A stretch of 49,474 nucleotides of DNA from Halobacillus alkaliphilus (GTDB lineage Bacteria; Bacillota; Bacilli; Bacillales; Halobacillaceae): the NCBI RefSeq assembly GCF_900113125.1, contig NZ_FOOG01000030.1:1-49474 (forward strand). The letters run 5' to 3'. The notes beneath the pieces are model-generated. The model was not told where the DNA came from. It ran no database searches and saw only the letters and a program-made list of their open reading frames with translations. How positions within the stretch are numbered: the first letter of the stretch is position 1; each line of letters opens with the position of its first letter. The position numbers and the translations under genes are program-made. Positions 33,411-41,950 of the stretch are shown here, piece after piece.

Positions 33411-33445
33411 GTGTATATCATACACCATTGTATGACGTATAACAA
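33411..33445 (-). promoter_or_regulatory. PadR operon promoter with overlapping palindromic operators
   Basis: On the minus strand TTGTTA (33445-33440) and TATGAT (33422-33417) are spaced 17 bases apart. The perfect palindrome GTGTAT-ATC-ATACAC (33411-33425) and the second palindrome CATACA-CCAT-TGTATG (33419-33434) cover the -10 region. This is the classic layout of a self-repressed PadR gene. Confidence 0.7.
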
Positions 33446-33576
33446 TAAAATTATTACGGCGTCTTGAAAGGTAAAACCCATTCGCTTTAAAGTGGCAAAT
33501 TTTTTTAGTTTCTAACAGGAGCTATTCAATGATAAAGTAGATAAGAAGTTTAAGATTAGAGGAAGGAGGGAGTCTA

Positions 33577-35058
33577 GTGGCTGACCAGGAAAACAACGAA
33601 GTCATAGATGAAGCATTAGGAGAGAAAAACATTCGACGGTTAGAATTTCGTGGTGGAGTATTTGCTGCAACGATTCCTTTGGTGTTTTTCATTATTTGGG
33701 CGATTACCTTGAGTATAACGGAACTGGTAACGGAGCAATCCCTTGTACTTGGTATGGTTATCGGGATAGCCATTGGTTTGTTTTTCTGTAAATCCCAGTG
33801 GGCAGATTATGCTCAAAGCTTATTCTCAGGAATGGCTCAGCCCGTAGGCGTGATTGCTGTTATCGCTTGGTTTTGGGCAGGGATGTTTGCGAAGTTACTT
33901 TCGGCCGGAGGACTCGTAGATGGCCTGATTTGGTTTGGATTTCAGACAGGATTAGAAGGTGGTGCGTTTGTAGCCATTACTTTCTTGTTGTCGGCTCTGT
34001 TCGCAACAGCCGTAGGTACAGGTTATGGTACAGTAGCTACGTTTGGCGTACTGATGTATCCGGCAGGTGTTATTTTAGGAGCAGATCCCGTAATATTACT
34101 TGCCGCTATCTTAAGTGGTGCAGTGTTTGGAGACAATCTGGCTCCGGTATCTGATACCACCATCGTATCTGCGACTACTCAGGAAGCAGATGTTCCTGGG
34201 GTTGTTCGCTCAAGGTTCAAATATTCTATAACAGCTGCTATTCCGGCTCTTATTCTATTTATTATCTTTGGTGGCGGTGGAGAACAAGGAAGTACAGAAG
34301 TTATTAACCAACTGCAGGCGCAAGTAGCTCCTGACGGGTTGATTATGCTCCTGCCATTCATTCTCGTACTCTATCTGGCATTGAGCGGACATCACTTGCT
34401 TACCTCATTGACATGGGGAATCGTCACTTCTATCGGACTTATTGCTATCTCAGGTGTCTCTTTAACAAAAGTTCTTCACATTTATAAAAATGATTCTGGA
34501 GATGCTGTTGTGGAGGGAGCCTTAATGAGTGGGATTGGCGGCTACTTTAATATGGCCATCCTTATTCTATTAATCTTGGCTGCCGCCCATTTACTTGAGG
34601 TAGCAGGCACAATGGAAGTTATTAAAAATTTCTTCCTTGGTATCATTAATAATGTGGTGCGCCGAGCAGAACTTTCGATATTTGGGATTGTAGCTTTTTT
34701 GAATATGTTTATCACAATAAACACGGCTGCAGAAATTGCTGCTGCACCATTTGTCAGAAAGCTTGGCATAGAGATGAACATCCATCCATACCGCAGAGCC
34801 AACTTCCTAGATACGGTGACTTCATCATTAGGCTACATTTTCCCGTGGAGCGGTGGAGTGCTTCTCGCATGGGCTACGATTCAGGGAGCTGCGGAAGAGT
34901 ATGACTTCCTTCCGGTCGTGGGTCCAACAGAAGTCTTTCCATATGTGTTCCAGGGCTGGGGACTGCTCATCGTTATGTTTATCGCAGCCATGACTGGCTG
35001 GGGACTACGCTATAGTGGAAAAAATGGGGAAGAAGTTAAACCAACAAAACGTTCGTAA
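33577..35058 (+). CDS. NhaC-family Na+/H+ antiporter
   Basis: This 493-residue membrane protein has about 12 segments. The NhaC signature is ILSGAVFGDNLAPVSDTTIVSATTQEADVPGVVRSR, near residue 185. Earlier GTGYGTVATFGVLMYPAG and later INTAAEIAAAPFVRKLG are typical. It swaps internal Na+ for external protons (or combines with malate/lactate in related MleN). It begins with GTG 33577 after GAAGGAGGGAG. It has its own terminator. Together with the BCCT gene it supports life in salty habitats. Confidence 0.88.
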   Translation: MADQENNEVIDEALGEKNIRRLEFRGGVFAATIPLVFFIIWAITLSITELVTEQSLVLGMVIGIAIGLFFCKSQWADYAQSLFSGMAQPVGVIAVIAWFWAGMFAKLLSAGGLVDGLIWFGFQTGLEGGAFVAITFLLSALFATAVGTGYGTVATFGVLMYPAGVILGADPVILLAAILSGAVFGDNLAPVSDTTIVSATTQEADVPGVVRSRFKYSITAAIPALILFIIFGGGGEQGSTEVINQLQAQVAPDGLIMLLPFILVLYLALSGHHLLTSLTWGIVTSIGLIAISGVSLTKVLHIYKNDSGDAVVEGALMSGIGGYFNMAILILLILAAAHLLEVAGTMEVIKNFFLGIINNVVRRAELSIFGIVAFLNMFITINTAAEIAAAPFVRKLGIEMNIHPYRRANFLDTVTSSLGYIFPWSGGVLLAWATIQGAAEEYDFLPVVGPTEVFPYVFQGWGLLIVMFIAAMTGWGLRYSGKNGEEVKPTKRS

Positions 35059-35061
35059 TAG

Positions 35062-35102
35062 AAAATCCTCCCTGAGCGGTTTGCCGCAGGGAGGATTTTT
35101 TT
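35062..35102 (+). terminator. Terminator after nhaC-type gene
   Basis: AAAATCCTCCCTG pairs with CAGGGAGGATTTT, loop 12, with T7 following. It probably also serves the convergent DinB gene. Confidence 0.9.
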
Positions 35103-35586
35103 ATTGGATATGAGCTTTTGCCTCTTTCATCTGATCTAAATGACGAAGCTCGTGCCAGCCGATAAATTCCACCCACTGTTCGAGGTTCAGGTCGCCGAAA
35201 GAGGGATGAGGGAAAGCACGGTTCTGCAGCGTTTCCTTATCCTTATTATGAACTAGAAAATAAGTGGCTTCACGAGTATGTTCCAAACCCTTCTTCGCAT
35301 CTTCTAACGTATTAAATTCACCTTTTGGTTTCAGGGGTTGAGGTGCTTCCACTTTATAATCACGGTTGGTTGTCTTATGAAGCGGCTTTTCATTTACCTG
35401 CTGCTCATCCCCCTGTTTAATGGCCTGATTCATCTGATGGACAATCATTTGCTCCATTAAGTACAAATGTTCCAATACTTCTAAAATAGACCAGGAATTT
35501 TCATCCGGTTTCGTGCGTGCTTCCTCGTCAGATACCTCTTCAACAAAAGCTAGTAATTCATTTCTCTTTTCATCTATTCCGTACAT
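35101..35586 (-). CDS. DinB-like family protein (DUF664-type)
   Basis: This 161-residue four-helix protein has three His ligands typical of the DinB/YfiT metal site: His in SILEVLEHLYLMEQ, and HELRHLDQM near the C-terminus (two histidines four apart). The start ATG 35586 (MYGIDEKRNEL) follows AAGGATGG; an in-frame extension to 35631 lacks a site. Such proteins may be thiol S-transferases using bacillithiol. The substrate is unknown. Confidence 0.75.
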   Translation of the reverse strand: MYGIDEKRNELLAFVEEVSDEEARTKPDENSWSILEVLEHLYLMEQMIVHQMNQAIKQGDEQQVNEKPLHKTTNRDYKVEAPQPLKPKGEFNTLEDAKKGLEHTREATYFLVHNKDKETLQNRAFPHPSFGDLNLEQWVEFIGWHELRHLDQMKEAKAHIQ

Positions 35587-35697
35587 CGTGTAACCATCCT
35601 TTCCAAGTATAGGATATTTCGAGTCTACCATATGTAATGGCTTATTTTCCTCTATTAAATTTATTAAAAAGGGTGTCTGAGATTGTTTTCTCCTAAC

Positions 35698-35731
35698 AAA
35701 AAGGACAAGTTCCCTAAGGACTTGTCCTTCT
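35698..35731. terminator. Terminator after Lrp/AsnC gene
   Basis: AAGGACAAGT pairs with ACTTGTCCTT, loop nine, with A5 before it (U-tract on the minus strand), overlapping the last bases before the Lrp stop at 35733. Confidence 0.85.
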
Positions 35732-35732
35732 A

Positions 35733-36200
35733 TTATAATTTAAGACCACTTCTGCTTTTGAATCTTCTGAGAAGAGTATGACTTTCCACGCGTGTGATTC
35801 CTTCTAGCGCATACAGCTCATTGTTAATAAAAGACTCCAGTTCTTTAAAGTCCTTCACTAAAACGTGCATATGTAAAGTACTAGGTCCTGTCATTTGATA
35901 GCAACTGGCTACATAGGGGTTATTAGCCAAATTCTCTGCTACTTCCACTAAAGAACGGGGTTCACAATCTACTTCAAAAAATGCTGATACTTTTTTTCCT
36001 ACTTTTTCACTGTTAACAACTGCGGTAAATTTTTCAATAACTCCACAGTCAATTAATTGATTGACCCTGGATCGGACAGCTACACGCGATAAGTCAAGTG
36101 CTTTTCCTATTTCTGCATAGGATAAACGACCGTCTTCGATCAGCAATTCCAGAATCCTTTTATCGGTCTCATCTACTTTAAATTTTTGTTCTTCCTCCAT
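35733..36200 (-). CDS. Lrp/AsnC-family transcriptional regulator (YwrC-like)
   Basis: This 155-residue protein has an N-terminal HTH (VDETDKRILELLIEDGRLSYAEIGKALDLSRVAVRSRVNQLIDCGVIEKF) and a C-terminal RAM ligand domain (YVASCYQMTGPSTLHMHVLVKDFKELESFINNELYALEGITRVESHTLL). It is divergently transcribed from the ABC-GGT-CHR gene run. In Bacillus subtilis an AsnC-type gene (ywrC) neighbours ywrB-ywrA and ywrD, and here homologues of all four types lie together, so this is the likely local regulator. The ATG has GGTGG upstream. The effector may be an amino acid freed by the GGT. Confidence 0.85.
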   Translation of the reverse strand: MEEEQKFKVDETDKRILELLIEDGRLSYAEIGKALDLSRVAVRSRVNQLIDCGVIEKFTAVVNSEKVGKKVSAFFEVDCEPRSLVEVAENLANNPYVASCYQMTGPSTLHMHVLVKDFKELESFINNELYALEGITRVESHTLLRRFKSRSGLKL

Positions 36201-36401
36201 ATTAAAGCCACCTTATCAGACCTAAGAACGGTTCTGTGGGATTTTATCAATCTTGTGAAGCAAATTTTAGCATGTTCATGAGTCGCTTTCAAATAGCTGG
36301 ATAAATTTAAAGAAAATATAGAAAAGAAGAAATTTTTAGAAAAAAGGGTTTTAATTTTCCGAATATTCGATTATAATCAACAACAATACAAAATAACGAT
36401 T

Positions 36402-36429
36402 GTTAATTAAAAAGTATGATTTAATTAAC
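36402..36429. promoter_or_regulatory. 28-bp palindrome, candidate Lrp/AsnC operator
   Basis: GTTAATTAA (36402-36410) and TTAATTAAC (36421-36429) are perfect inverted arms separated by 10 bases. It lies in the A/T-rich 36201-36526 intergenic region, 98 bases before the first ABC permease and about 200 from the regulator start. No other conserved site is clear in this gap. Confidence 0.5.
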
Positions 36430-36526
36430 TTTCGGATTATAAATTTTGTCTTTTCATTAAATAGTTAAATTGTTTTTACAAATCACTTATCCGGTGTATT
36501 CGGTTCAAGGAGGGAGGAGGATATAA

Positions 36527-37468
36527 ATGATAGGGTTAATCGCTAAACGTTTTCTACAGCTACTTCTGCTTTTGGTTGGCATTTCGTTTCTAGTATTTAT
36601 GAGCATGCATCTGGCTCCTGGAGATCCTGCTACTATCATTGGAGGTCCCACCGCAACAGAATCAGATCTAAGTGCTATTCGAGAAGAACTAGGATTAAAT
36701 AAGCCAGTTTTAATTCAGTACTTTGAATATGTTGGAGGAGTTCTTCAAGGAGATCTTGGTTACTCTTTCCAGAATAATCAAGGAGTCGCTGAAGCTATAG
36801 CCACCAGGTTTCCTCAAACTCTGAATCTGGCCATTGGAAGTATGATAGTTGCAGTGATAATTGGAGTGCCTGCAGGAATTATCTCAGCCATTAAACAAAA
36901 TTCCTGGTTTGACTTTTCCAGTACTACAATAGCATTAGCCGGGATATCTATACCGAATTTCTGGTTAGGAGCTATGCTGATTCTCGTTTTTTCTGTCCAG
37001 CTTCAATGGCTTCCGGTAGGAGGATTGAGTGCACCTTTCTGGACGATAGAAGGAATAAAACAATTAATTCTGCCTGCTATAACACTTGGAACAGCATCTG
37101 CTGCTATGATTGCTAGAATGAGCCGCTCAGCAATGCTAGAAGTCATTCGTGCAGATTACATACGGACAGCTAGAGCAAAAGGTGTTCATAATAACACAGT
37201 TATCTGGATACATGCATTAAGGAACGCCATGATTCCTGTTATTACAGTTATAGGATTGAATTTTGGCTTTTTATTAGGTGGAACGATTATTACTGAACAG
37301 GTCTTTGCTATAAATGGAGTAGGCAGACTTATGATCGATGCTATTGCTGCAAGGGATTTTCCAGTTGTGCAGGGCACTGTTTTATTAGTAGCTACTTTAT
37401 TTGTAGTAGTTAACTTAGTGGTCGATATCGTCTACGCATTTGTTGATCCAAGAATAAGTTACGAGTAG
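36527..37468 (+). CDS. Peptide/glutathione-type ABC transporter permease (DppB/GsiC-like)
   Basis: This 313-residue permease starts MIGLIAKRFLQLLLLLVGISFLVFMSMHLAPGDPA, the invariant opening of DppB/OppB/GsiC. The EAA loop is MLEVIRADYIRTARAKGVHNNTVIWIHALRNAMIPVIT. Six membrane segments are visible. It imports di/oligopeptides or glutathione together with the next four genes. ATG 36527 follows GGAGGGAGGAGG. Base composition and codon use look more A/T-rich here than in the downstream GGT gene. Confidence 0.88.
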   Translation: MIGLIAKRFLQLLLLLVGISFLVFMSMHLAPGDPATIIGGPTATESDLSAIREELGLNKPVLIQYFEYVGGVLQGDLGYSFQNNQGVAEAIATRFPQTLNLAIGSMIVAVIIGVPAGIISAIKQNSWFDFSSTTIALAGISIPNFWLGAMLILVFSVQLQWLPVGGLSAPFWTIEGIKQLILPAITLGTASAAMIARMSRSAMLEVIRADYIRTARAKGVHNNTVIWIHALRNAMIPVITVIGLNFGFLLGGTIITEQVFAINGVGRLMIDAIAARDFPVVQGTVLLVATLFVVVNLVVDIVYAFVDPRISYE

Positions 37469-37481
37469 GGGGGTGAAGATT

Positions 37482-38390
37482 ATGGCAAGTTCGGAATCCA
37501 TAGCGGAAGAAAGAATAAGCACAAAACCAAAACATCAAAAAAAAGAAAAGGTTTTCGTTAAGACTATAAAACGTTTATTAAAGAACAAGTTAGCCGTTTT
37601 CGGATTAATTGTCATATTTATTCAGTTTATTTTAGCCGCCTTCGCTCCCTGGTTTGCAAGCTATGATCCTGTTCAACAGGATCTAATTAACGCGGAGCTT
37701 GGCGTTGGGGCAGAAGGGCATTGGCTGGGGACAGATAATTATGGAAGGGATGTGTGGTCAAGGCTTGTATTTGGTGCCAGGATTTCTCTTCTTGTGGGGA
37801 TTGCTTCTGTCTCTCTCGGATTAATAGGCGGAATTGCTCTAGGTTTGTTGTCAGGCTACTACAGAAAGCTTGACGGAGTTATTATGAGGCTCGTTGATTT
37901 GCTATTTGCGTTTCCTGGAATCTTGCTAGCTATGCTGATCATAGCGATGCTTGGGACAAGCTTAGTAAACGTAGTCATTGCGATCAGTATATGGTCCATT
38001 CCTACCTGTGCAAGGATTGTACGCGGCAGTGTTTTGTCGGTTAAAAAACAGGAGTACATCTTAGCTATGAGATCAATAGGAGCGAGTAATACCAGAATTT
38101 TAATTAAGCATATTTTACCTAACTGTATGGCTCCTATTATCGTATTTGCAACTATGAGGATGGCAACAGCTATTCTATCCACTGCTGCATTAAGCTTCCT
38201 AGGTTTAGGGGCTCAGCCTCCAACACCCGAATGGGGAGCTATGATTGCTACTGGACAGGATTTCATGTTTACCTCTCCTCACTTAACGGTCATACCAGGC
38301 ATAGCTATTATGTTAGTGGTTTTTGCATTTAATGTGGTAGGAGACGGGTTGCGAGATGCTCTAGACCCAAACATGGAGTTAGAAAATTAA
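37482..38390 (+). CDS. Peptide/glutathione-type ABC transporter permease (DppC/GsiD-like)
   Basis: This 302-residue permease has a soluble charged N-terminal 30 residues, then FGLIVIFIQFILAAFAPWFASYDPVQQD and EGHWLGTDNYGRDVWSRLVFGARISLLVG, hallmarks of DppC/OppC. The EAA loop is KKQEYILAMRSIGASNTRILIKHILPNCMAPIIV, and FLGLGAQPPTPEWGAMI follows. ATG 37482 lies eight bases after a G6 run; the earlier GTG at 37473 overlaps that site. It follows DppB by 13 bases. Confidence 0.88.
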   Translation: MASSESIAEERISTKPKHQKKEKVFVKTIKRLLKNKLAVFGLIVIFIQFILAAFAPWFASYDPVQQDLINAELGVGAEGHWLGTDNYGRDVWSRLVFGARISLLVGIASVSLGLIGGIALGLLSGYYRKLDGVIMRLVDLLFAFPGILLAMLIIAMLGTSLVNVVIAISIWSIPTCARIVRGSVLSVKKQEYILAMRSIGASNTRILIKHILPNCMAPIIVFATMRMATAILSTAALSFLGLGAQPPTPEWGAMIATGQDFMFTSPHLTVIPGIAIMLVVFAFNVVGDGLRDALDPNMELEN

Positions 38391-38407
38391 TAATGGGAGG
38401 TTATTAT

Positions 38408-39958
38408 ATGAAGAATATCAGTATTAAATGGGGAACTTTATTTTTATTAATCGTTATAGTATTAGCAGGGTGCAGTAGTTCTGCATCGAATAATGAGGGG
38501 GCTGAAAATGGAGGGGACTCTGAAGCAGCGCAAGAACTTACTTATGCTACTACCTCTGATGTAGTAGGTTTATCACCGATTGATACAAATGACTCGGTAT
38601 CTTCAGCAATGATTGAACAAGTCTATGAAACACTGTTTATAAGAGATCCAGAAACAATGGAAATAAAACCTCATTTAGCGGAATCTTATGAGAATCCAGA
38701 TGATAAAACATGGGTGATTAAACTAAAGGAAGACATAAAGTTTCATGATGGCACTCCATTTAATGCAGAGGCCGTGAAATATACCTTTGATCAATTTAAA
38801 AGTGAAGAGCGTGCTGCACCGAGAGCTTCACTTTTAGAGCCCGTTGACTCCATAGAAGTTCAAGATGAGTACACAGTAGTTATAAAAACAAAGGAACCAT
38901 ATGGTCCGTTGCTAGCTGCTTTGTCCCATACAAATGCTTCCATTGTAAGTCCTGAAGCGGATGAATCGGGAGACTTGAATCAAAACCCAGTAGGAACAGG
39001 TCCATTCGTTTTTGAAGAATGGGAGCAAGGTGATCACGTCACTCTAAAGAAGAATGAAGATTATTGGAAAGAATCTCCTCAGCTAAATACTGTGACAATG
39101 AAAGTGGTTCCAGAGTATTCTACTGCTGTATCCATGCTCCAGACGGGTGAAGTCCAGTTTGTAGATGCTATCCCGACTGAACAGCTGCCGCGTCTTGAGT
39201 CAATGGAGAATGTGGATGTTGAACAAAGAGAAGGAACGCCTGTTTATTACTTAGGTTTTAATATGAATAAAGAACCATTTAATAATCCAGAATTTAGAAA
39301 AGCAGTATCTCATGCAATTGACAGAGAAGCTTATGTGAACCAATTAAATGGTCTTGGAGTTAAGAATGAGAGTATCATTGGGCCGAAAGTGTTTGGTTAC
39401 AACGAAGAAGCTAAAGATGCAGGATATAGTTATGATCCTGAAAAGGCGAAGCAGATTATTGAAGAAAATGGGTTCAAAGGTCAAGAACTCACACTGCTTG
39501 CAGCTAACAGAGATAGTTATATGAAGATGGCTGAAATTGTACAAGCTCAGTTAACCAACGTAGGAATCAATGCAGAAATTGAAACAATGGAATGGGGCAC
39601 ATTTTTGGATACTACAACGGAGGGTAATTTCGAAATGACTTTCCTTGGTTGGTCAAACAGTACAGCTGATGGAAGTGAATTGCTTTATCCAAACCTTCAT
39701 TCTAATAATATTGGATCTTCTAACCGTATGGGTTATAACAATAGTGAGTTTGATAAGCTGGTAGAGGCCTCTCGTACTACGGTAGACCAAGAAGAACGAA
39801 AACAAAAGCTTCATGAAGCGAACATGCTGGCTATAAAAGACGGCATATGGATTCCTATGCATCATGGAGTAGTAACAGCAGCATATGATCAATCGGTAAA
39901 AGGTCTTCAACTAGATCCAACGGGTCAATGGTCGCTTTACAATGTCCATAGAGAGTAG
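38408..39958 (+). CDS. ABC transporter substrate-binding lipoprotein, peptide/glutathione type
   Basis: This 516-residue lipoprotein has a signal peptide with lipobox VLAGC (Cys22) and an N/G/S/E-rich linker. It then has the SBP family 5 fold: LAESYENPDDKTWVIKLKEDIKFHDGTPFNAEAVKYTFDQ, VGTGPFVFEEWEQGDHVTLKKNEDYW and YYLGFNMNKEPFNNPEFRKAVSHAIDREAYV. These match the glutathione/dipeptide-binding group (GsiB, DppA). ATG 38408 follows GGGAGG. The ligand cannot be named from sequence; association with GGT suggests gamma-glutamyl peptides. Confidence 0.88.
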   Translation: MKNISIKWGTLFLLIVIVLAGCSSSASNNEGAENGGDSEAAQELTYATTSDVVGLSPIDTNDSVSSAMIEQVYETLFIRDPETMEIKPHLAESYENPDDKTWVIKLKEDIKFHDGTPFNAEAVKYTFDQFKSEERAAPRASLLEPVDSIEVQDEYTVVIKTKEPYGPLLAALSHTNASIVSPEADESGDLNQNPVGTGPFVFEEWEQGDHVTLKKNEDYWKESPQLNTVTMKVVPEYSTAVSMLQTGEVQFVDAIPTEQLPRLESMENVDVEQREGTPVYYLGFNMNKEPFNNPEFRKAVSHAIDREAYVNQLNGLGVKNESIIGPKVFGYNEEAKDAGYSYDPEKAKQIIEENGFKGQELTLLAANRDSYMKMAEIVQAQLTNVGINAEIETMEWGTFLDTTTEGNFEMTFLGWSNSTADGSELLYPNLHSNNIGSSNRMGYNNSEFDKLVEASRTTVDQEERKQKLHEANMLAIKDGIWIPMHHGVVTAAYDQSVKGLQLDPTGQWSLYNVHRE

Positions 39959-39966
39959 GGGTGCAA

Positions 39967-40968
39967 ATGGAACAACTTTTACAAGTTAATGATTTAATAA
40001 CTTCATTCCGGACAACAGGAGGTAAACTTCCTGCTGTCCGGGGGGTTTCTTTTTCTGTAAATGAGGGTGAAACTCTCTGTATAGTAGGAGAATCTGGATG
40101 TGGAAAAAGTATTACCACTTTATCAGTCATAGGATTACTTCCGAATAATGGAGAAATCTCCGAAGGATCTATTAAATTTCAGGGTGAAGAATTAACTACG
40201 AAAAAAGAAAAGGAATTAAGAAAACTTCGTGGAAATGATATTTCGATGATTTTTCAGGAGCCTATGACTGCTTTAAATCCTGTATTTACGATAGGTTACC
40301 AATTAATGGAGCCTTTAAAAACTCATAGGCGAATGAGTAATAAGGAAATGAGAAGCAAATCTATTGATCTGTTGAAGCAGGTAGGTATACCAGACCCCGA
40401 AAAAAAGTTAAAGCAGTTTCCTCATGAACTAAGCGGAGGCATGAGGCAGCGTGTACTGATAGCGATAGCTCTAGCCTGTAATCCTTCTTTATTAATTGCT
40501 GATGAACCTACTACAGCCTTGGATGTTACTATTCAAGCACAGATTCTTGATCTAATTGATGATTTAAAAACGGATCTTGGGATGGGTGTAGTAATGGTTA
40601 CCCATGATATGGGGGTCGTGGCTGAGGTAGCCGATCGAGTGATGGTGATGTATGCCGGTAATGTAGTAGAAACAGGGACAGTAGATGAAATATTCTCGAG
40701 TCCTAAACATCCCTATACGAAGGGGCTGCTTGCATCGGTACCTAATGTGGATGATACTGATCATAAATTAGAGGCGATTCCTGGTTCTCTTCCCAATTTA
40801 AACGAGACCATTCATGGATGTCGTTTCCACCCTAGATGCCCATTTGCTATGGAGAAATGTGTGGAGAAAGATCCGCCGCAGTTCAAAGTGTCACAACAAC
40901 AGTATTCAAAATGCTGGTTACAAGAGGAGGGGATCTCCAGTGAGCCTAAAGACAGAGCCTATTCTTGA
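39967..40968 (+). CDS. Peptide ABC transporter ATPase (DppD-like)
   Basis: This 333-residue ATPase has Walker [10 protein letters not shown]-loop [17 protein letters not shown], signature [16 protein letters not shown], Walker [15 protein letters not shown] and H-loop [17 protein letters not shown]. The C-terminal oligopeptide extension includes [16 protein letters not shown] with iron-sulfur-type cysteines usual for DppD. ATG 39967 is nine bases after the previous stop. The upstream GTG 39961 overlaps the GGGG site. Confidence 0.9.
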   Translation: MEQLLQVNDLITSFRTTGGKLPAVRGVSFSVNEGETLCIVGESGCGKSITTLSVIGLLPNNGEISEGSIKFQGEELTTKKEKELRKLRGNDISMIFQEPMTALNPVFTIGYQLMEPLKTHRRMSNKEMRSKSIDLLKQVGIPDPEKKLKQFPHELSGGMRQRVLIAIALACNPSLLIADEPTTALDVTIQAQILDLIDDLKTDLGMGVVMVTHDMGVVAEVADRVMVMYAGNVVETGTVDEIFSSPKHPYTKGLLASVPNVDDTDHKLEAIPGSLPNLNETIHGCRFHPRCPFAMEKCVEKDPPQFKVSQQQYSKCWLQEEGISSEPKDRAYS

Positions 40969-41914
40969 AGTTAGTCACGTGAAAAAATATTTTCCAGTGA
41001 AGAGCAGTTTCTTGAAAAAAACCGTTGGAAATGTTCAGGCTGTTGAAAATGTTTCTGTAGACGTGCGTGAGGGAGAGACATTAGGCGTTGTAGGAGAATC
41101 GGGTTGCGGAAAGTCTACTTTCGGCCGGACAGTGCTTGGTTTGGATACTTTAACAGAAGGATCAATCAAGTTTCGTGGAGAAGAAATAGGAGGTCTTTCA
41201 GATCGCCAGTTGAAAAAATATAAAAAAGAGATGCAGATGATTTTTCAAGATCCCTATGCTTCTCTCAATCCTCGTCAAAGAGTAGGGGAGGCATTGGAAG
41301 AAGCTTTTATTATTCACACAAAACTTAGCAAAGCGGAAAGAGTTCAACGTGTGAAAGACCTGCTGAAGGAAGTAGGGCTAAAAGAAGAACATGCAGAACG
41401 ATACCCTCACGAATTTAGTGGAGGTCAAAGACAAAGGATAGGAATTGCCCGGGCGGTTTCCCTTAATCCTTCTCTAATCGTCTGTGACGAAGCAGTTTCT
41501 GCGTTAGACGTTTCTGTACAGGCGCAAATTATTAAACTTCTGAAAGAACTGCAACATTCTCATCAGTTAACTTACTTATTTATCTCTCATGACTTAGGTG
41601 TGGTTCGCCATATTTGTGACCGAGTACTGGTGATGTATTTAGGAGCAACAATGGAGCTTGCCCCAGCTGAAGAGCTATTTGCGAACCCTTTACACCCTTA
41701 TACTCAAGCTCTTCTTTCAGCTATTCCGAGACCTGTACCTGGTAGAAAAAAGGAAAGGATAAAGCTACAAGGAGATTTACCTAACCCGGCGAATTATCCA
41801 AGTGGATGTCCTTTTCATACACGCTGCCCACTTGCACATGAGCGCTGTCGGGTAGAAGTACCAGAATGGAGAGAAGTTCAACCAGACCATTTTGTCGCTT
41901 GTCACGAAGTCTAA
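40940..41914 (+). CDS. Peptide ABC transporter ATPase (DppF-like)
   Basis: This 324-residue ATPase has Walker [10 protein letters not shown]-loop MIFQDPYASLNPRQRVG, signature FSGGQRQRIGIARA, Walker B LIVCDEAVSALDVS, and the oligopeptide extension with PSGCPFHTRCPLAHERC. GTG 40940 follows GAGGAGGGG and overlaps the DppD end by 29 bases; the long upstream extension of this frame lies inside dppD and is not used. It completes a five-gene importer. Confidence 0.9.
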   Translation: MSLKTEPILEVSHVKKYFPVKSSFLKKTVGNVQAVENVSVDVREGETLGVVGESGCGKSTFGRTVLGLDTLTEGSIKFRGEEIGGLSDRQLKKYKKEMQMIFQDPYASLNPRQRVGEALEEAFIIHTKLSKAERVQRVKDLLKEVGLKEEHAERYPHEFSGGQRQRIGIARAVSLNPSLIVCDEAVSALDVSVQAQIIKLLKELQHSHQLTYLFISHDLGVVRHICDRVLVMYLGATMELAPAEELFANPLHPYTQALLSAIPRPVPGRKKERIKLQGDLPNPANYPSGCPFHTRCPLAHERCRVEVPEWREVQPDHFVACHEV

Positions 41915-41950
41915 CGTATTTTCCATTATTATTGAAAGGAGCACGATTAA

